Source: Pseudescherichia sp031979925 (GTDB lineage Bacteria > Pseudomonadota > Gammaproteobacteria > Enterobacterales > Enterobacteriaceae). From it: a DNA stretch of 64,000 nucleotides. The notes below the pieces were generated by a model. It worked only from the letters and a program-made list of their open reading frames with translations, made no database searches and had not been told where the DNA came from. The stretch's first letter is position 1; every line of letters begins with the position of its first letter. The stretch lies in contig NZ_DALZFB010000001.1 in NCBI RefSeq assembly GCF_031979925.1, positions 310,001-374,000 of the forward strand. Direction: 5' to 3'. This document shows positions 52,239 to 59,737 of the stretch, piece after piece. Both the position numbers and the translations under genes were made by a program.

Positions 52239-53369
52239 ATGTTCAGAAATACAAGCGTGCGCACATTCATAATGGTCTCCCTGTTTGCTTCATTTGCACT
52301 AATGGATATATTAGTGATCGTTCTCACGGAAAATAGCAATCTGGCGCTGCTGGTTTGCACGATATCTGTGTTAACCATTATTTTTATGTGGTTTTACATG
52401 ACGGCCTATTTGGTTTCCCCCATTAATACGGTTAAAAAAAGTATTGATGAGGCAACGGCAGGGAATTTGGCCGTCACCATTCCGGCGTTCGGTAATAACT
52501 GTGCGGGACGGCTGATCCCTGGCATTAACAGTCTCTCCAGTAATATCGCGACCCTGGTGCGTGAAATTCGCGCTTCATCCCAGTCTGCCATGGATCTCTC
52601 CGACCGGCTTTCTGCCCGTAGCACCGAGCTATCGGTTAAGACAGAGGAGCAGTCTGCGGCGCTTATCCAGACGGCATCCAGTATGGAAGAGATGGCGGCC
52701 AGCACGAAAAATAACGCCAACAATACCCAGCTTGCCAGCCAGCAAGCGGATGAGGCGACCCGCTGTGCGCGTCAGGGTGGCGAACTGATGGCACAGGTAG
52801 CGGCCAATATGCAGTCAATTACCGACTGCGCGCGTCAGATGACAGAGATTATCTCCCTGATTGATGGTATTGCCTTTCAGACAAATATTCTGGCGCTAAA
52901 TGCAGCGGTAGAAGCGGCTCGGGCCGGGGAGCACGGCAAAGGCTTCTCGGTAGTGGCTGGCGAGGTGCGTCATCTTGCCCATCGCAGCGCCGAAGCGGCA
53001 AAGAGCATCAAATCCTTAATCGACGTCACAACGCAAAACGTCACCCAGGGCGCAAACATCGTCGGCGAGGCGGAAAAGAATATGCTCGACATCGTCTCCG
53101 GCTCCGGACTGTTAAGCAAGCTAATGGATGAGATCTCGGTTGCCACGCTACAGCAGGAGAAAGGCATCGCGCAAATTACTCAGGCGCTCTCCGAGCTGGA
53201 ACGCGTCACGCAGAGTAACGCCACGATGGTAGATGAGCTGGCCGGATCGTCCGACGTGCTTAAACGTCAGGTGACCGACCTGCAAAGCAGAACGCGTAAT
53301 TTCCGCCTGGCTCCCTCGGCACCCGCTGGATCCCAGCCCTTTCCCCTGCAAATTCAGTGCGATGGCTAA
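52239..53369 (+). CDS. Methyl-accepting chemotaxis-type protein without a periplasmic domain
   Basis: A 376-residue MCP. Two membrane helices (FIMVSLFASFALMDILVIVLT and ALLVCTISVLTIIFMWFYMTAYLV) are joined by only about six residues, so there is no periplasmic ligand domain. A HAMP-like segment with SPINTVKKSIDEATAGNLAVTIP follows, then the signalling coiled coil with the conserved hairpin DGIAFQTNILALNAAVEAAR and VVAGEVRHLAHRSAEAAKSI. It ends PLQIQCDG, with no CheR-binding NWETF pentapeptide. ATG 52239 has CAGGG seven bases upstream; ATG 52173 lacks a site. It may sense membrane or internal signals. Confidence 0.86.
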   Translation: MFRNTSVRTFIMVSLFASFALMDILVIVLTENSNLALLVCTISVLTIIFMWFYMTAYLVSPINTVKKSIDEATAGNLAVTIPAFGNNCAGRLIPGINSLSSNIATLVREIRASSQSAMDLSDRLSARSTELSVKTEEQSAALIQTASSMEEMAASTKNNANNTQLASQQADEATRCARQGGELMAQVAANMQSITDCARQMTEIISLIDGIAFQTNILALNAAVEAARAGEHGKGFSVVAGEVRHLAHRSAEAAKSIKSLIDVTTQNVTQGANIVGEAEKNMLDIVSGSGLLSKLMDEISVATLQQEKGIAQITQALSELERVTQSNATMVDELAGSSDVLKRQVTDLQSRTRNFRLAPSAPAGSQPFPLQIQCDG

Positions 53370-53437
53370 TTTTCAGATTACTTACTCGTGCCACGCGGCT
53401 AGACTGTCTCTATTAGCATGCTGAATGTGGAGGAGCC

Positions 53438-54421
53438 GTGGAGGCGATAAAGGGATCGGACGTCAACGTACCGGATGCGGTTTTTGCCTGGCTGCTGGAT
53501 GGCAAAGGTGGCGTTAAGCCGTTGGGCAATGATGACGTTGTTGACGGCGCACACCCGTGCTGGCTACATCTGAACTATACCCAGCCGGAGAGCGCCCAGT
53601 GGCTGGCATCCACGCCGCTACTGCCCAATAACGTACGCGATGCGCTGGCGGGAGAAAGTCTGCGCCCGCGTGTCACCCGCATGGGCGAAGGGACGCTAAT
53701 CACGCTGCGCTGCATTAACGGCAGCACCGATGAGCGTCCCGATCAGCTTGTCGCCATGCGGGTCTATATGGACGAGCGCCTGATTGTCTCAACCCGCCAG
53801 CGTAAAGTGCTGGCGCTGGACGACGTGGTCAGAGATCTGGAGGAGGGGACCGGGCCTGCTGACTGCGGCGGCTGGCTGGTAGACGTCTGTGACGCCCTCA
53901 CCGATCACGCCAGCGAGTTTATAGAGCAGCTGCATGATAAGATCATCGATCTCGAAGATAATCTGCTCGATCAGCAGATCCCCCCGCGCGGTTTTCTGGC
54001 GCTGCTGCGCAAGCAGCTTATCGTGATGCGCCGCTATATGGCTCCCCAGCGCGACGTCTATGCCCGGTTGGCCAGCGAGCGCTTTCCGTGGATGAGTGAC
54101 GATCAGCGTCGCCGGATGCAGGATATCGCCGACAGGCTGGGCCGCGGACTTGATGAAATCGATGCCTGTATTGCTCGCACGGCGGTCATGACCGATGAGA
54201 TCACTCAGGTGATGCAGGAGTCGCTGGCGCGCAGGACCTATACCATGTCGTTAATGGCAATGGTTTTTTTACCCAGTACCTTTTTAACGGGCCTGTTTGG
54301 CGTAAACCTGGGCGGGATCCCCGGCGGCGAGTGGCATATGGGCTTCCCGCTATTTTGCCTGATGCTGGTCGTGCTCATCGGCGGCGTAACCTGGTGGCTG
54401 CACCGCAGTAAATGGCTGTAA
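53438..54421 (+). CDS. zntB: Zinc transport protein ZntB
   Basis: CorA-family inner-membrane transporter that moves zinc. The 327 residues match E. coli ZntB in length and nearly throughout. A large cytoplasmic domain (residues 1-265) is followed by two C-terminal helices; the pore motif is FGVNLGG (the GxN of CorA proteins is GVN). It starts at GTG 53438 after GGAGGAGCC. Followed by the fnrS region. Confidence 0.97.
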   Translation: MEAIKGSDVNVPDAVFAWLLDGKGGVKPLGNDDVVDGAHPCWLHLNYTQPESAQWLASTPLLPNNVRDALAGESLRPRVTRMGEGTLITLRCINGSTDERPDQLVAMRVYMDERLIVSTRQRKVLALDDVVRDLEEGTGPADCGGWLVDVCDALTDHASEFIEQLHDKIIDLEDNLLDQQIPPRGFLALLRKQLIVMRRYMAPQRDVYARLASERFPWMSDDQRRRMQDIADRLGRGLDEIDACIARTAVMTDEITQVMQESLARRTYTMSLMAMVFLPSTFLTGLFGVNLGGIPGGEWHMGFPLFCLMLVVLIGGVTWWLHRSKWL

Positions 54422-54467
54422 AATTTCACATTTTTAACAAAAGTCGAACATATAAACACCGTTTAAC

Positions 54468-54481
54468 TTGCGCGAAATCAA
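54468..54481 (+). promoter_or_regulatory. FNR-type site and promoter of fnrS
   Basis: TTGCGCGAAATCAA fits TTGAT-N4-ATCAA with a perfect right half. Its centre is about 42.5 bases upstream of the predicted fnrS start at 54517, the position used for class II activation, and CAATAT (54504-54509) serves as the -10. This agrees with FNR-dependent, anaerobic expression of fnrS known in E. coli and Salmonella. Confidence 0.82.
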
Positions 54482-54516
54482 TAAACTAACCGTGCGCTTG
54501 AGGCAATATCTCTCTC

Positions 54517-54638
54517 GCAGGTGAATGCAACGTCAAGCGATGGGCGTTGCGCTCCATATTGTCTTACTTCCTTTTTTGAATTACTGCATAGCACAATTGA
54601 TTCGTACGACGCCGACTTCAAAAAGTCGGCTTTTTTTT
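54517..54638 (+). ncRNA. fnrS: Anaerobically induced small RNA FnrS
   Basis: A 122-nt sequence between zntB and dbpA that is almost identical to E. coli FnrS: 5' GCAGGTGAATGCAACG, the internal GGGCGTTGCGCTCCA loop, the U-rich CTTCCTTTTTTGAATT single-stranded region, and the terminator GCCGACTT / AAGTCGGC followed by eight T residues. FnrS is an Hfq-dependent regulator that represses aerobic-metabolism and oxidative-stress mRNAs such as sodB when oxygen is low. The only clear differences lie in the terminator loop. Confidence 0.96.
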
Positions 54639-54698
54639 GCCTCTTGTTCATCAGCTTCTACCCTTAAAGGGAGCGATGCCATCACCAGGAGGTAAAAC

Positions 54699-54848
54699 AT
54701 GTCCAGCCTTACCTTATTGAATCCCACAGACTCTCTGCCCGCCGATCCGGTGCCTACCGATCCGGTCCCGGTTCCTGAACCTATTCCCCGGCCGCAGCCG
54801 CTGCCCGATCCGCCGCCCAACGAGGAGCCGATTAAAATGTCGCGTTAA
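54699..54848 (+). CDS. ynaL: Proline-rich small protein, YnaL-like
   Basis: A 49-residue reading frame with a very strong ribosome site (AGGAGGTAAAAC before ATG). The product starts MSSLTLLNPTDSLPADPV and is built of PxP-type repeats (DPVPTDPVPVPEPIPRPQPLPDPPP), ending PIKMSR. It occupies the position of E. coli ynaL between fnrS and dbpA, whose product has the same repeat style. No membrane segment; function unknown. The gene symbol rests on position and repeat character. Confidence 0.75.
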   Translation: MSSLTLLNPTDSLPADPVPTDPVPVPEPIPRPQPLPDPPPNEEPIKMSR

Positions 54849-54908
54849 AGAGGCAGATCTGAGAGGATACGCGCCTGCTGACGTAGCCTTTTACCGCGAG
54901 AAAATATT

Positions 54909-56282
54909 GTGACCGCTTTTTCAACACTGAACACACTGCCCACAGCCCAGCTCGATAACCTCAATGAGCTGGGTTATCACACCATGACGCCTGTCCAGGC
55001 TGCGGCGCTGCCCGCGATCCTCGCCGGTCAGGATGTGCGCGTGCAGGCAAAAACCGGCAGCGGTAAAACGGCGGCGTTTGGCCTGGGTCTGCTACAGCAC
55101 ATTGATGCCAGCCGCTTTCAAACTCAATCCCTGATCCTCTGCCCAACCCGCGAGCTGGCCGATCAGGTGGCGAACGAGCTGCGTCGGCTGGCGCGCTATA
55201 TGCCAAATATTAAAATTCTGACGCTCTGCGGCGGCCAGCCTTTTGGCGCGCAGCGCGACTCGTTACAGCATGCTCCGCATATTATTGTCGCCACGCCGGG
55301 CCGTCTGCTCGATCACCTGCAGAAGGGCACCGTTAGCCTCGACGCTCTGCAAACGCTGGTGATGGATGAAGCCGACCGAATGCTGGACATGGGCTTCAGC
55401 GACGCCATTGATGAGGTGATCCGCTTTGCGCCAGCGTCGCGCCAGACGCTGCTCTTCTCTGCCACCTGGCCCGAGGCGATCGCGGCGATCAGCGGTCGCG
55501 TTCAGCGCTCGCCGCAGACTATCGAGATCGACAGCGTGGATGCGCTGCCTGCCGTCGAGCAGCAGTTCTTTGAAACCTCGCGCCAGGGCAAAATTGGCCT
55601 GCTGCAAAAGCTGCTCAGCCAGCATCAGCCATCCTCCTGCGTAGTCTTCTGCAATACCAAAAAGGATTGTCAGGAGGTGTGTGACGCACTGAACGACGCT
55701 GGCCAGGAGGCGCTGGCGCTACATGGCGATCTTGAGCAGCGCGATCGTGACCGGACGCTGGTCCGTTTTGCCAACGGCAGCGCCCGCGTGCTGGTGGCCA
55801 CCGACGTCGCCGCCCGTGGTCTGGATATCAAATCTCTGGAGCTGGTGGTGAACTACGAGCTGGCGTGGGATCCGGAGGTACACGTGCACCGCATCGGACG
55901 TACCGCCCGCGCCGGTAACAGCGGCCTGGCGATCAGCTTCTGCGCACCAGAAGAGGCGCAGCGCGCCAACATCCTCGCCGAGATGCTGCAGCTGAAGCTG
56001 AACTGGCTCAGCGCGCCTGCCAACGTTAAGGTGGTGCCGCTGGAAGCGGAGATGGCGACCCTGGTGATTGACGGCGGTAAAAAAGCCAAAATGCGTCCGG
56101 GGGACGTGCTGGGTGCGATGACCGGTGATATGGGATTAAACGGGGCGGATATCGGCAAGATCACCGTGCATCCGGCCCATGTCTACGTAGCGGTGCGGCA
56201 GAGCGTGGCACGTCAGGCGTGGAAGCAGTTACAGAGCGGTAAGATCAAAGGCAAGAGCTGCCGGGTGATGCTGCTGAAGTAG
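54909..56282 (+). CDS. dbpA: ATP-dependent RNA helicase DbpA
   Basis: DEAD-box helicase specific for hairpin 92 of 23S rRNA in 50S assembly. The 457 residues equal E. coli DbpA. Helicase motifs in order: Q-motif region, AKTGSGKTAAF (I), PTRELADQV (Ia), DEADRML (II), SAT (III), VLVATDVAARGLDIK (V), HRIGRTARAG (VI); then a C-terminal RNA-recognition domain (KKAKMRPGDVLGAM...). It starts at GTG 54909. It converges on ttcA across a 50-base gap containing a hairpin. Confidence 0.98.
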   Translation: MTAFSTLNTLPTAQLDNLNELGYHTMTPVQAAALPAILAGQDVRVQAKTGSGKTAAFGLGLLQHIDASRFQTQSLILCPTRELADQVANELRRLARYMPNIKILTLCGGQPFGAQRDSLQHAPHIIVATPGRLLDHLQKGTVSLDALQTLVMDEADRMLDMGFSDAIDEVIRFAPASRQTLLFSATWPEAIAAISGRVQRSPQTIEIDSVDALPAVEQQFFETSRQGKIGLLQKLLSQHQPSSCVVFCNTKKDCQEVCDALNDAGQEALALHGDLEQRDRDRTLVRFANGSARVLVATDVAARGLDIKSLELVVNYELAWDPEVHVHRIGRTARAGNSGLAISFCAPEEAQRANILAEMLQLKLNWLSAPANVKVVPLEAEMATLVIDGGKKAKMRPGDVLGAMTGDMGLNGADIGKITVHPAHVYVAVRQSVARQAWKQLQSGKIKGKSCRVMLLK

Positions 56283-56299
56283 AGCAGGGCGGTAATAAA

Positions 56300-56325
56300 C
56301 TCTCCGGCGTTAACCTGCCGGAGAG
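56300..56325. terminator. Hairpin between dbpA and ttcA
   Basis: CTCTCCGGC (56300-56308) pairs with GCCGGAGAG (56317-56325) around an eight-base loop. On the minus strand GAGTTTATTA follows the stem, so it should work mainly for ttcA read-through and may also serve dbpA. Confidence 0.75.
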
Positions 56326-56333
56326 TAATCAGG

Positions 56334-57269
56334 TTATTTCACTTCCAGCACGTTGAGGCGCAGGGCATCCAGCGGCGTCTCGTCCTCTTCCGGCTGCCAG
56401 CCCGCAGGCTGCAAAGGAATGGATTCACGGTCAAATGCCAGATCGCCACCGTCCACCACTTCCGAGCCGTGAGTAATACCCTTAAAGTCAAACAGCGAGA
56501 TATCGCTCAGGTGCGACGGCACCACGTTCTGCATAGCGCTGAACATGGTTTCGATGCGGCCTGGGTAGCGCTTATCCCAGTCGCGGAGCATATCGGCGAT
56601 CACCTGGCGCTGAAGGTTCGGCTGGGAGCCGCACAGGTTGCAAGGGATAATCGGGTAGCCTTTGGCCTGAGCAAAACGTTCGATATCCTTCTCCCGGCAG
56701 TAGGCCAGAGGACGGATAACGATATGCTTGCCGTCATCGCTCATCAGCTTCGGCGGCATGCCCTTCATTTTCCCGCCGTAGAACATATTCAGGAACAGGG
56801 TTTGCAGGATATCGTCGCGATGGTGGCCGAGGGCGATTTTAGTCGCGCCCAGCTCCGTAGCGGTGCGGTAGAGAATGCCGCGGCGCAGGCGTGAGCACAG
56901 CGAGCAGGTGGTTTTCCCCTCAGGGATCTTCTCTTTCACAATACCGTAGGTATTCTCTTCGACAATCTTATACTCAACGCCCAACTGCTCCAGATAGGCA
57001 GGCAGAATATGCTCCGGGAAGCCCGGCTGCTTCTGGTCGAGGTTCACGGCCACCAGCGAGAAGTTAACTGGCGCACTCTGCTGTAGGTTGCGCAGGATCT
57101 CGAGCATGGTATAGCTATCTTTACCGCCGGAGAGGCACACCATAATGCGATCGCCTTCCTCAATCATATTGAAGTCGGCAATGGCTTCGCCCACGTTGCG
57201 GCGCAGGCGCTTCTGCAATTTGTTCAGGTTGTACTGCTCTTTCTTGTTAACTTCTTGTTGCTCTTGCAT
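56334..57269 (-). CDS. ttcA: tRNA 2-thiocytidine biosynthesis protein TtcA
   Basis: Iron-sulfur PP-loop enzyme that makes 2-thiocytidine at tRNA position 32. The 311 residues equal the E. coli length. The PP-loop is CLSGGKDSYTML; the two Cys pairs that hold the 4Fe-4S cluster are CSLCSRLRRG and CNLCGSQ. The 5' end of this gene is the Rac prophage integration site in E. coli; the site is unoccupied here. Confidence 0.98.
   Translation of the reverse strand: MQEQQEVNKKEQYNLNKLQKRLRRNVGEAIADFNMIEEGDRIMVCLSGGKDSYTMLEILRNLQQSAPVNFSLVAVNLDQKQPGFPEHILPAYLEQLGVEYKIVEENTYGIVKEKIPEGKTTCSLCSRLRRGILYRTATELGATKIALGHHRDDILQTLFLNMFYGGKMKGMPPKLMSDDGKHIVIRPLAYCREKDIERFAQAKGYPIIPCNLCGSQPNLQRQVIADMLRDWDKRYPGRIETMFSAMQNVVPSHLSDISLFDFKGITHGSEVVDGGDLAFDRESIPLQPAGWQPEEDETPLDALRLNVLEVK
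57220..57245. other. Unoccupied Rac-type attachment core in ttcA
   Basis: The 26 bases at the 5' end of ttcA correspond, with two differences by memory (C for T), to the attachment core used by the Rac prophage in E. coli. Here ttcA is intact, with no integrase or phage gene within at least 6 kb on the upstream side. An accessory cassette begins about 80 bases further out. Confidence 0.5.
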
Positions 57270-57288
57270 GGTGTGCTGTCTCGGTTGA

Positions 57289-57495
57289 CCGGGTCGTCAT
57301 TCATTCTATGTCGCGTATGGTACGGATTACGGCGACGAATGCCAGCACGTTTTACACTGGGAGCCCAATATTGCCGCGCACTATCAGATGAATAAACACT
57401 GGAGACCTTTCTTGGGGCTGGGCTGGCTGGACAAGGATGAAAACCATGATAACCAGGTCCGCGTGCGCATCGGGATACGTTATTTCCTGCCTTGA
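57289..57495 (+). pseudogene. C-terminal remnant of a KdgM/NanC-type porin
   Basis: An open frame without start or ribosome site runs from 57289 to a TGA at 57493-57495. The end reads HYQMNKHWRPFLGLGWLD...DNQVRVRIGIRYFLP, an alternating beta-strand pattern with an aromatic-rich terminus like the last strands of KdgM/NanC oligosaccharide porins (WKPYVEVG...RYRVGIQYSF in Dickeya KdgM). The N-terminal two thirds of the gene are missing. A 41-base part of it (57324-57364) recurs at 61164. It sits between ttcA and the UlaG-like hydrolase. The family assignment is by pattern and memory. Confidence 0.6.
57324..57364 (+). repeat. Left copy of a 41-bp imperfect direct repeat
   Basis: This stretch matches 61164-61204 in the same orientation with two mismatches, and the inner 33 bases (57332-57364) are identical. 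It lies inside the porin remnant. The two copies are 3,840 bases apart and bracket the UlaG-like hydrolase, AraC regulator, truncated hydrolase and MFS genes. Confidence 0.9.
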
Positions 57496-57677
57496 TGACG
57501 TCTCGCTCTGGTCGCCGTCTTAACCCGTCACGTTTTGCACATCGCACTTTATAACTGACCTGATTTCATCACACCTTGTCCCGAAGGCCTCTCACCTCTC
57601 CAGGCACACCTCCCTATACTGGCTGTCACTGAAGTCTGATGGCACTGCGGTGCCAGCCAATACCGAACAGGATTATT

Positions 57678-58457
57678 ATGAAACTGACACAAGTACGAAA
57701 CGCCACCCTTTTTATTGAGTATGCCGGCACCACTTTCCTCATCGATCCGATGCTTGCTGAAAAGGATGCCTGGGACGGCTTTGCCGGGACGGCGCGTTCG
57801 CATATTCGTAACCCGATGACCGCATTGCCGATGGCGACAGAAGCGCTGGTAAATGCTGATATCGTCGTCGTGACCCATACTCATATGGACCACTGGGATG
57901 AGGCCGCGCAGAAGCATATTCCTTCAAACAAGCTCATCTACGCTCAGCACGAGGCTGACGCAGAGCTGATCCGCTCCCAGGGGTTCACCAACGTTCGCGT
58001 ACTGCAGGATGACAACGTGTTTACGCACGGTCTGACCATTCATAAGGTCGAAGGCCAGCATGGCAGCAATGAAGCCTATGCGGTTCCGCATCTGGCTGAA
58101 GGTCTGGGCGATGCCTGTGGTCTGGTGTTTACCCATCATGATGAAAAAACGTTGTATATCGCCGGTGACACTGTCTGGGTTAAGCCGTATCTGAAAACCC
58201 TACAGCGCTTTAAGCCCGACGTGGTGGTTCTTAATACCGGCGACGCACATATTGACGACTATGGCCCGATTATTATGGGCGCCCGTGACACGCTGCGCAC
58301 CCTTCAGGCCCTGCCTGAAACAACGGTCGTTGCCTCGCACATGGAAGCCATTAACCACTGTCTGCTGACCCGCCAGGAGCTGCGCGAGTATACGCAGCAG
58401 AACGGCATTGAAGAGAAGGTTCTTATCCCTGAAGATGGTGATACCCTGACCTTCTGA
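57678..58457 (+). CDS. UlaG-like metallo-beta-lactamase hydrolase
   Basis: A 259-residue MBL-fold protein of the UlaG/beta-lactamase-domain-2 type. Metal motifs: VVVTHTHMDHWDE (HxHxDH), KVEGQHGSN, LYIAGDTVWV and ASHMEAINH. No signal peptide, so cytoplasmic. UlaG itself is an L-ascorbate-6-P lactonase; the substrate here is unknown. ATG 57678 (MKLTQVRN) follows ACAGGATTATT; the longer frame is not supported. The regulator gene starts about 60 bases downstream on the same strand. Confidence 0.86.
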   Translation: MKLTQVRNATLFIEYAGTTFLIDPMLAEKDAWDGFAGTARSHIRNPMTALPMATEALVNADIVVVTHTHMDHWDEAAQKHIPSNKLIYAQHEADAELIRSQGFTNVRVLQDDNVFTHGLTIHKVEGQHGSNEAYAVPHLAEGLGDACGLVFTHHDEKTLYIAGDTVWVKPYLKTLQRFKPDVVVLNTGDAHIDDYGPIIMGARDTLRTLQALPETTVVASHMEAINHCLLTRQELREYTQQNGIEEKVLIPEDGDTLTF

Positions 58458-58515
58458 TAATACTGAACCTGCCGGGGCTGCCCTCTGTCCCGGCAGACTG
58501 ACGTTGAGGCCCGCC

Positions 58516-59475
58516 ATGTCATCATTATCCGTCGCCGTGGTTGCCACACCCGGTGTTAGCCCTTTTCACTTCTCCATACCCTTTATGATTTTCGCTCAGG
58601 CTGTCGAGTCCGGACTGTTCAGCGTCAGCGTCTGCGCCGATGCGCCCGGTCAGGTCCGTTCCGACATGGGCTTTACCATTAACGTCCCGCACGGTCTTGA
58701 GCCGCTGCGCACCGCGGACATCATTGTCATCCCGTACTGGAGCCATCCTGAAGAAAAGCCCGATGAGCACCTGCTCGCCGAACTGAGGGATGCATGGGCG
58801 CGTGGTGCCGAAGTGGTGGGATTGTGTCTGGGGGCCTACGTACTGGCCTACGCCGGGCTGCTCGACAACCGTCGTGCGGCGACCCACTGGGAGTTTGAGC
58901 AGGATTTCAGAATGCGTTTTCCCCTTGTGCATCTGGACAATAATGCCCTGTATACCACGGACGAACGCCTCATCACCTCGGCCGGAACCGCTGCGGGCAT
59001 CGACTGCTGTCTGAATATCGTGCGGGAACGCTACGGCAGCAGCGCAGCTAACCACGCCGCGCGCAGAATGGTGGTGCCTCCCTACCGTGAGGGCGGTCAG
59101 GCCCAGTTTATAGAGCATCCGGTACCGACCAACACCCGGGACGAGAAGATCAACGAGCTGCTCGACTATATCCGGCGTAATCTCGAAAAACCGCACGATC
59201 TGGACGCGCTGGCGGGCTTCGTGAACATGAGCCGCAGGACGTTTACCCGCCATTTCCTGAAGGCGACAGGGGTGACCGTCGGCGAGTGGATCAACGCCCA
59301 GCGCCTGCAGCGCAGCCAGGAGCTGCTTGAGACAACCAGCGCCAGCATCGAGAGCGTTTCCGAGCTGGCCGGTTTCCAGTCGCCGGTGTCGTTTCGCCAG
59401 AGCTTCAAAGCCCGCTTTAACGTCAGCCCCAGCGAATGGCGGCGGGCCTTCCGCGGGCCTGAGCCCCTTGCCTGA
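58516..59475 (+). CDS. GlxA-type AraC regulator with amidotransferase-like domain
   Basis: A 319-residue regulator: an N-terminal DJ-1/PfpI-like domain (SVAVVATPGVSPFHFSIPFMIF; nucleophile-elbow region EVVGLCLGAYVLAYAGLL with Cys; TSAGTAAGIDCCLNIV) and a C-terminal AraC double HTH (DALAGFVNMSRRTFTRHFLKATG and VSELAGFQSPVSFRQSFKARFN). Such proteins usually control an adjacent cysteine hydrolase gene, of which only a stump remains here. ATG 58516 follows GAGG; TTG 58504 is less likely. Ends in a strong terminator. Confidence 0.9.
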   Translation: MSSLSVAVVATPGVSPFHFSIPFMIFAQAVESGLFSVSVCADAPGQVRSDMGFTINVPHGLEPLRTADIIVIPYWSHPEEKPDEHLLAELRDAWARGAEVVGLCLGAYVLAYAGLLDNRRAATHWEFEQDFRMRFPLVHLDNNALYTTDERLITSAGTAAGIDCCLNIVRERYGSSAANHAARRMVVPPYREGGQAQFIEHPVPTNTRDEKINELLDYIRRNLEKPHDLDALAGFVNMSRRTFTRHFLKATGVTVGEWINAQRLQRSQELLETTSASIESVSELAGFQSPVSFRQSFKARFNVSPSEWRRAFRGPEPLA

Positions 59476-59491
59476 TATCACGCGCCTGAAT

Positions 59492-59526
59492 AAAGGAGGA
59501 TGAAGACTGTTCATCCTCCTTTTTTA
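59492..59526 (+). terminator. Strong terminator after the AraC regulator
   Basis: AAAGGAGGATGAA (59492-59504) pairs perfectly with TTCATCCTCCTTT (59510-59522) around GACTG and runs on into more T residues, 17 bases after the regulator stop. Confidence 0.93.
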
Positions 59527-59533
59527 CTTCACA

Positions 59534-59623
59534 CTGCATCGCGTCTGCAGCGCCTTCGAGCGGATATGCGCCGCCCGGGAAATAATCATTCTGAACATCG
59601 ATGACGAGCAGTGCGTTTTTCAT
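59534..59623 (-). pseudogene. 5' stump of an isochorismatase-family cysteine hydrolase
   Basis: A minus-strand start with an excellent ribosome site (AAGGAGACACA before ATG) encodes MKNALLVIDVQNDYFPGGAY then PLEGAADAMQ, the standard first 30 residues of this family including the catalytic Asp. After that the sequence loses homology and runs into the regulator's terminator; the frame stays open as nonsense to 59423. Normal members have about 180-200 residues, so more than 80% is deleted. It is the usual target gene of GlxA-type regulators. Confidence 0.75.
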
Positions 59624-59648
59624 TGTGTCTCCTTTCTAAGGGAGTGAT

Positions 59649-59680
59649 GAGAAAGGCCCGTCAGCAAACTGACGGGCCTG
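59649..59680 (-). terminator. Terminator after the MFS gene
   Basis: AGGCCCGTCAG (59654-59664) pairs with CTGACGGGCCT (59669-59679) around a four-base loop; on the minus strand a TTTC tract follows. It lies about 60 bases past the MFS stop. Confidence 0.8.
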
Positions 59681-59737
59681 CAGGTGTGTCCGTTGCCGGT
59701 AGACAGACCGGCACGGGGATGAGGTGAGGCATCACTC

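Noticed and set aside
57332..57364. The 33-bp identical repeat considered as transposon ends
   Set aside because: The copies are direct, not inverted, they are porin-gene DNA, and no transposase lies between them.
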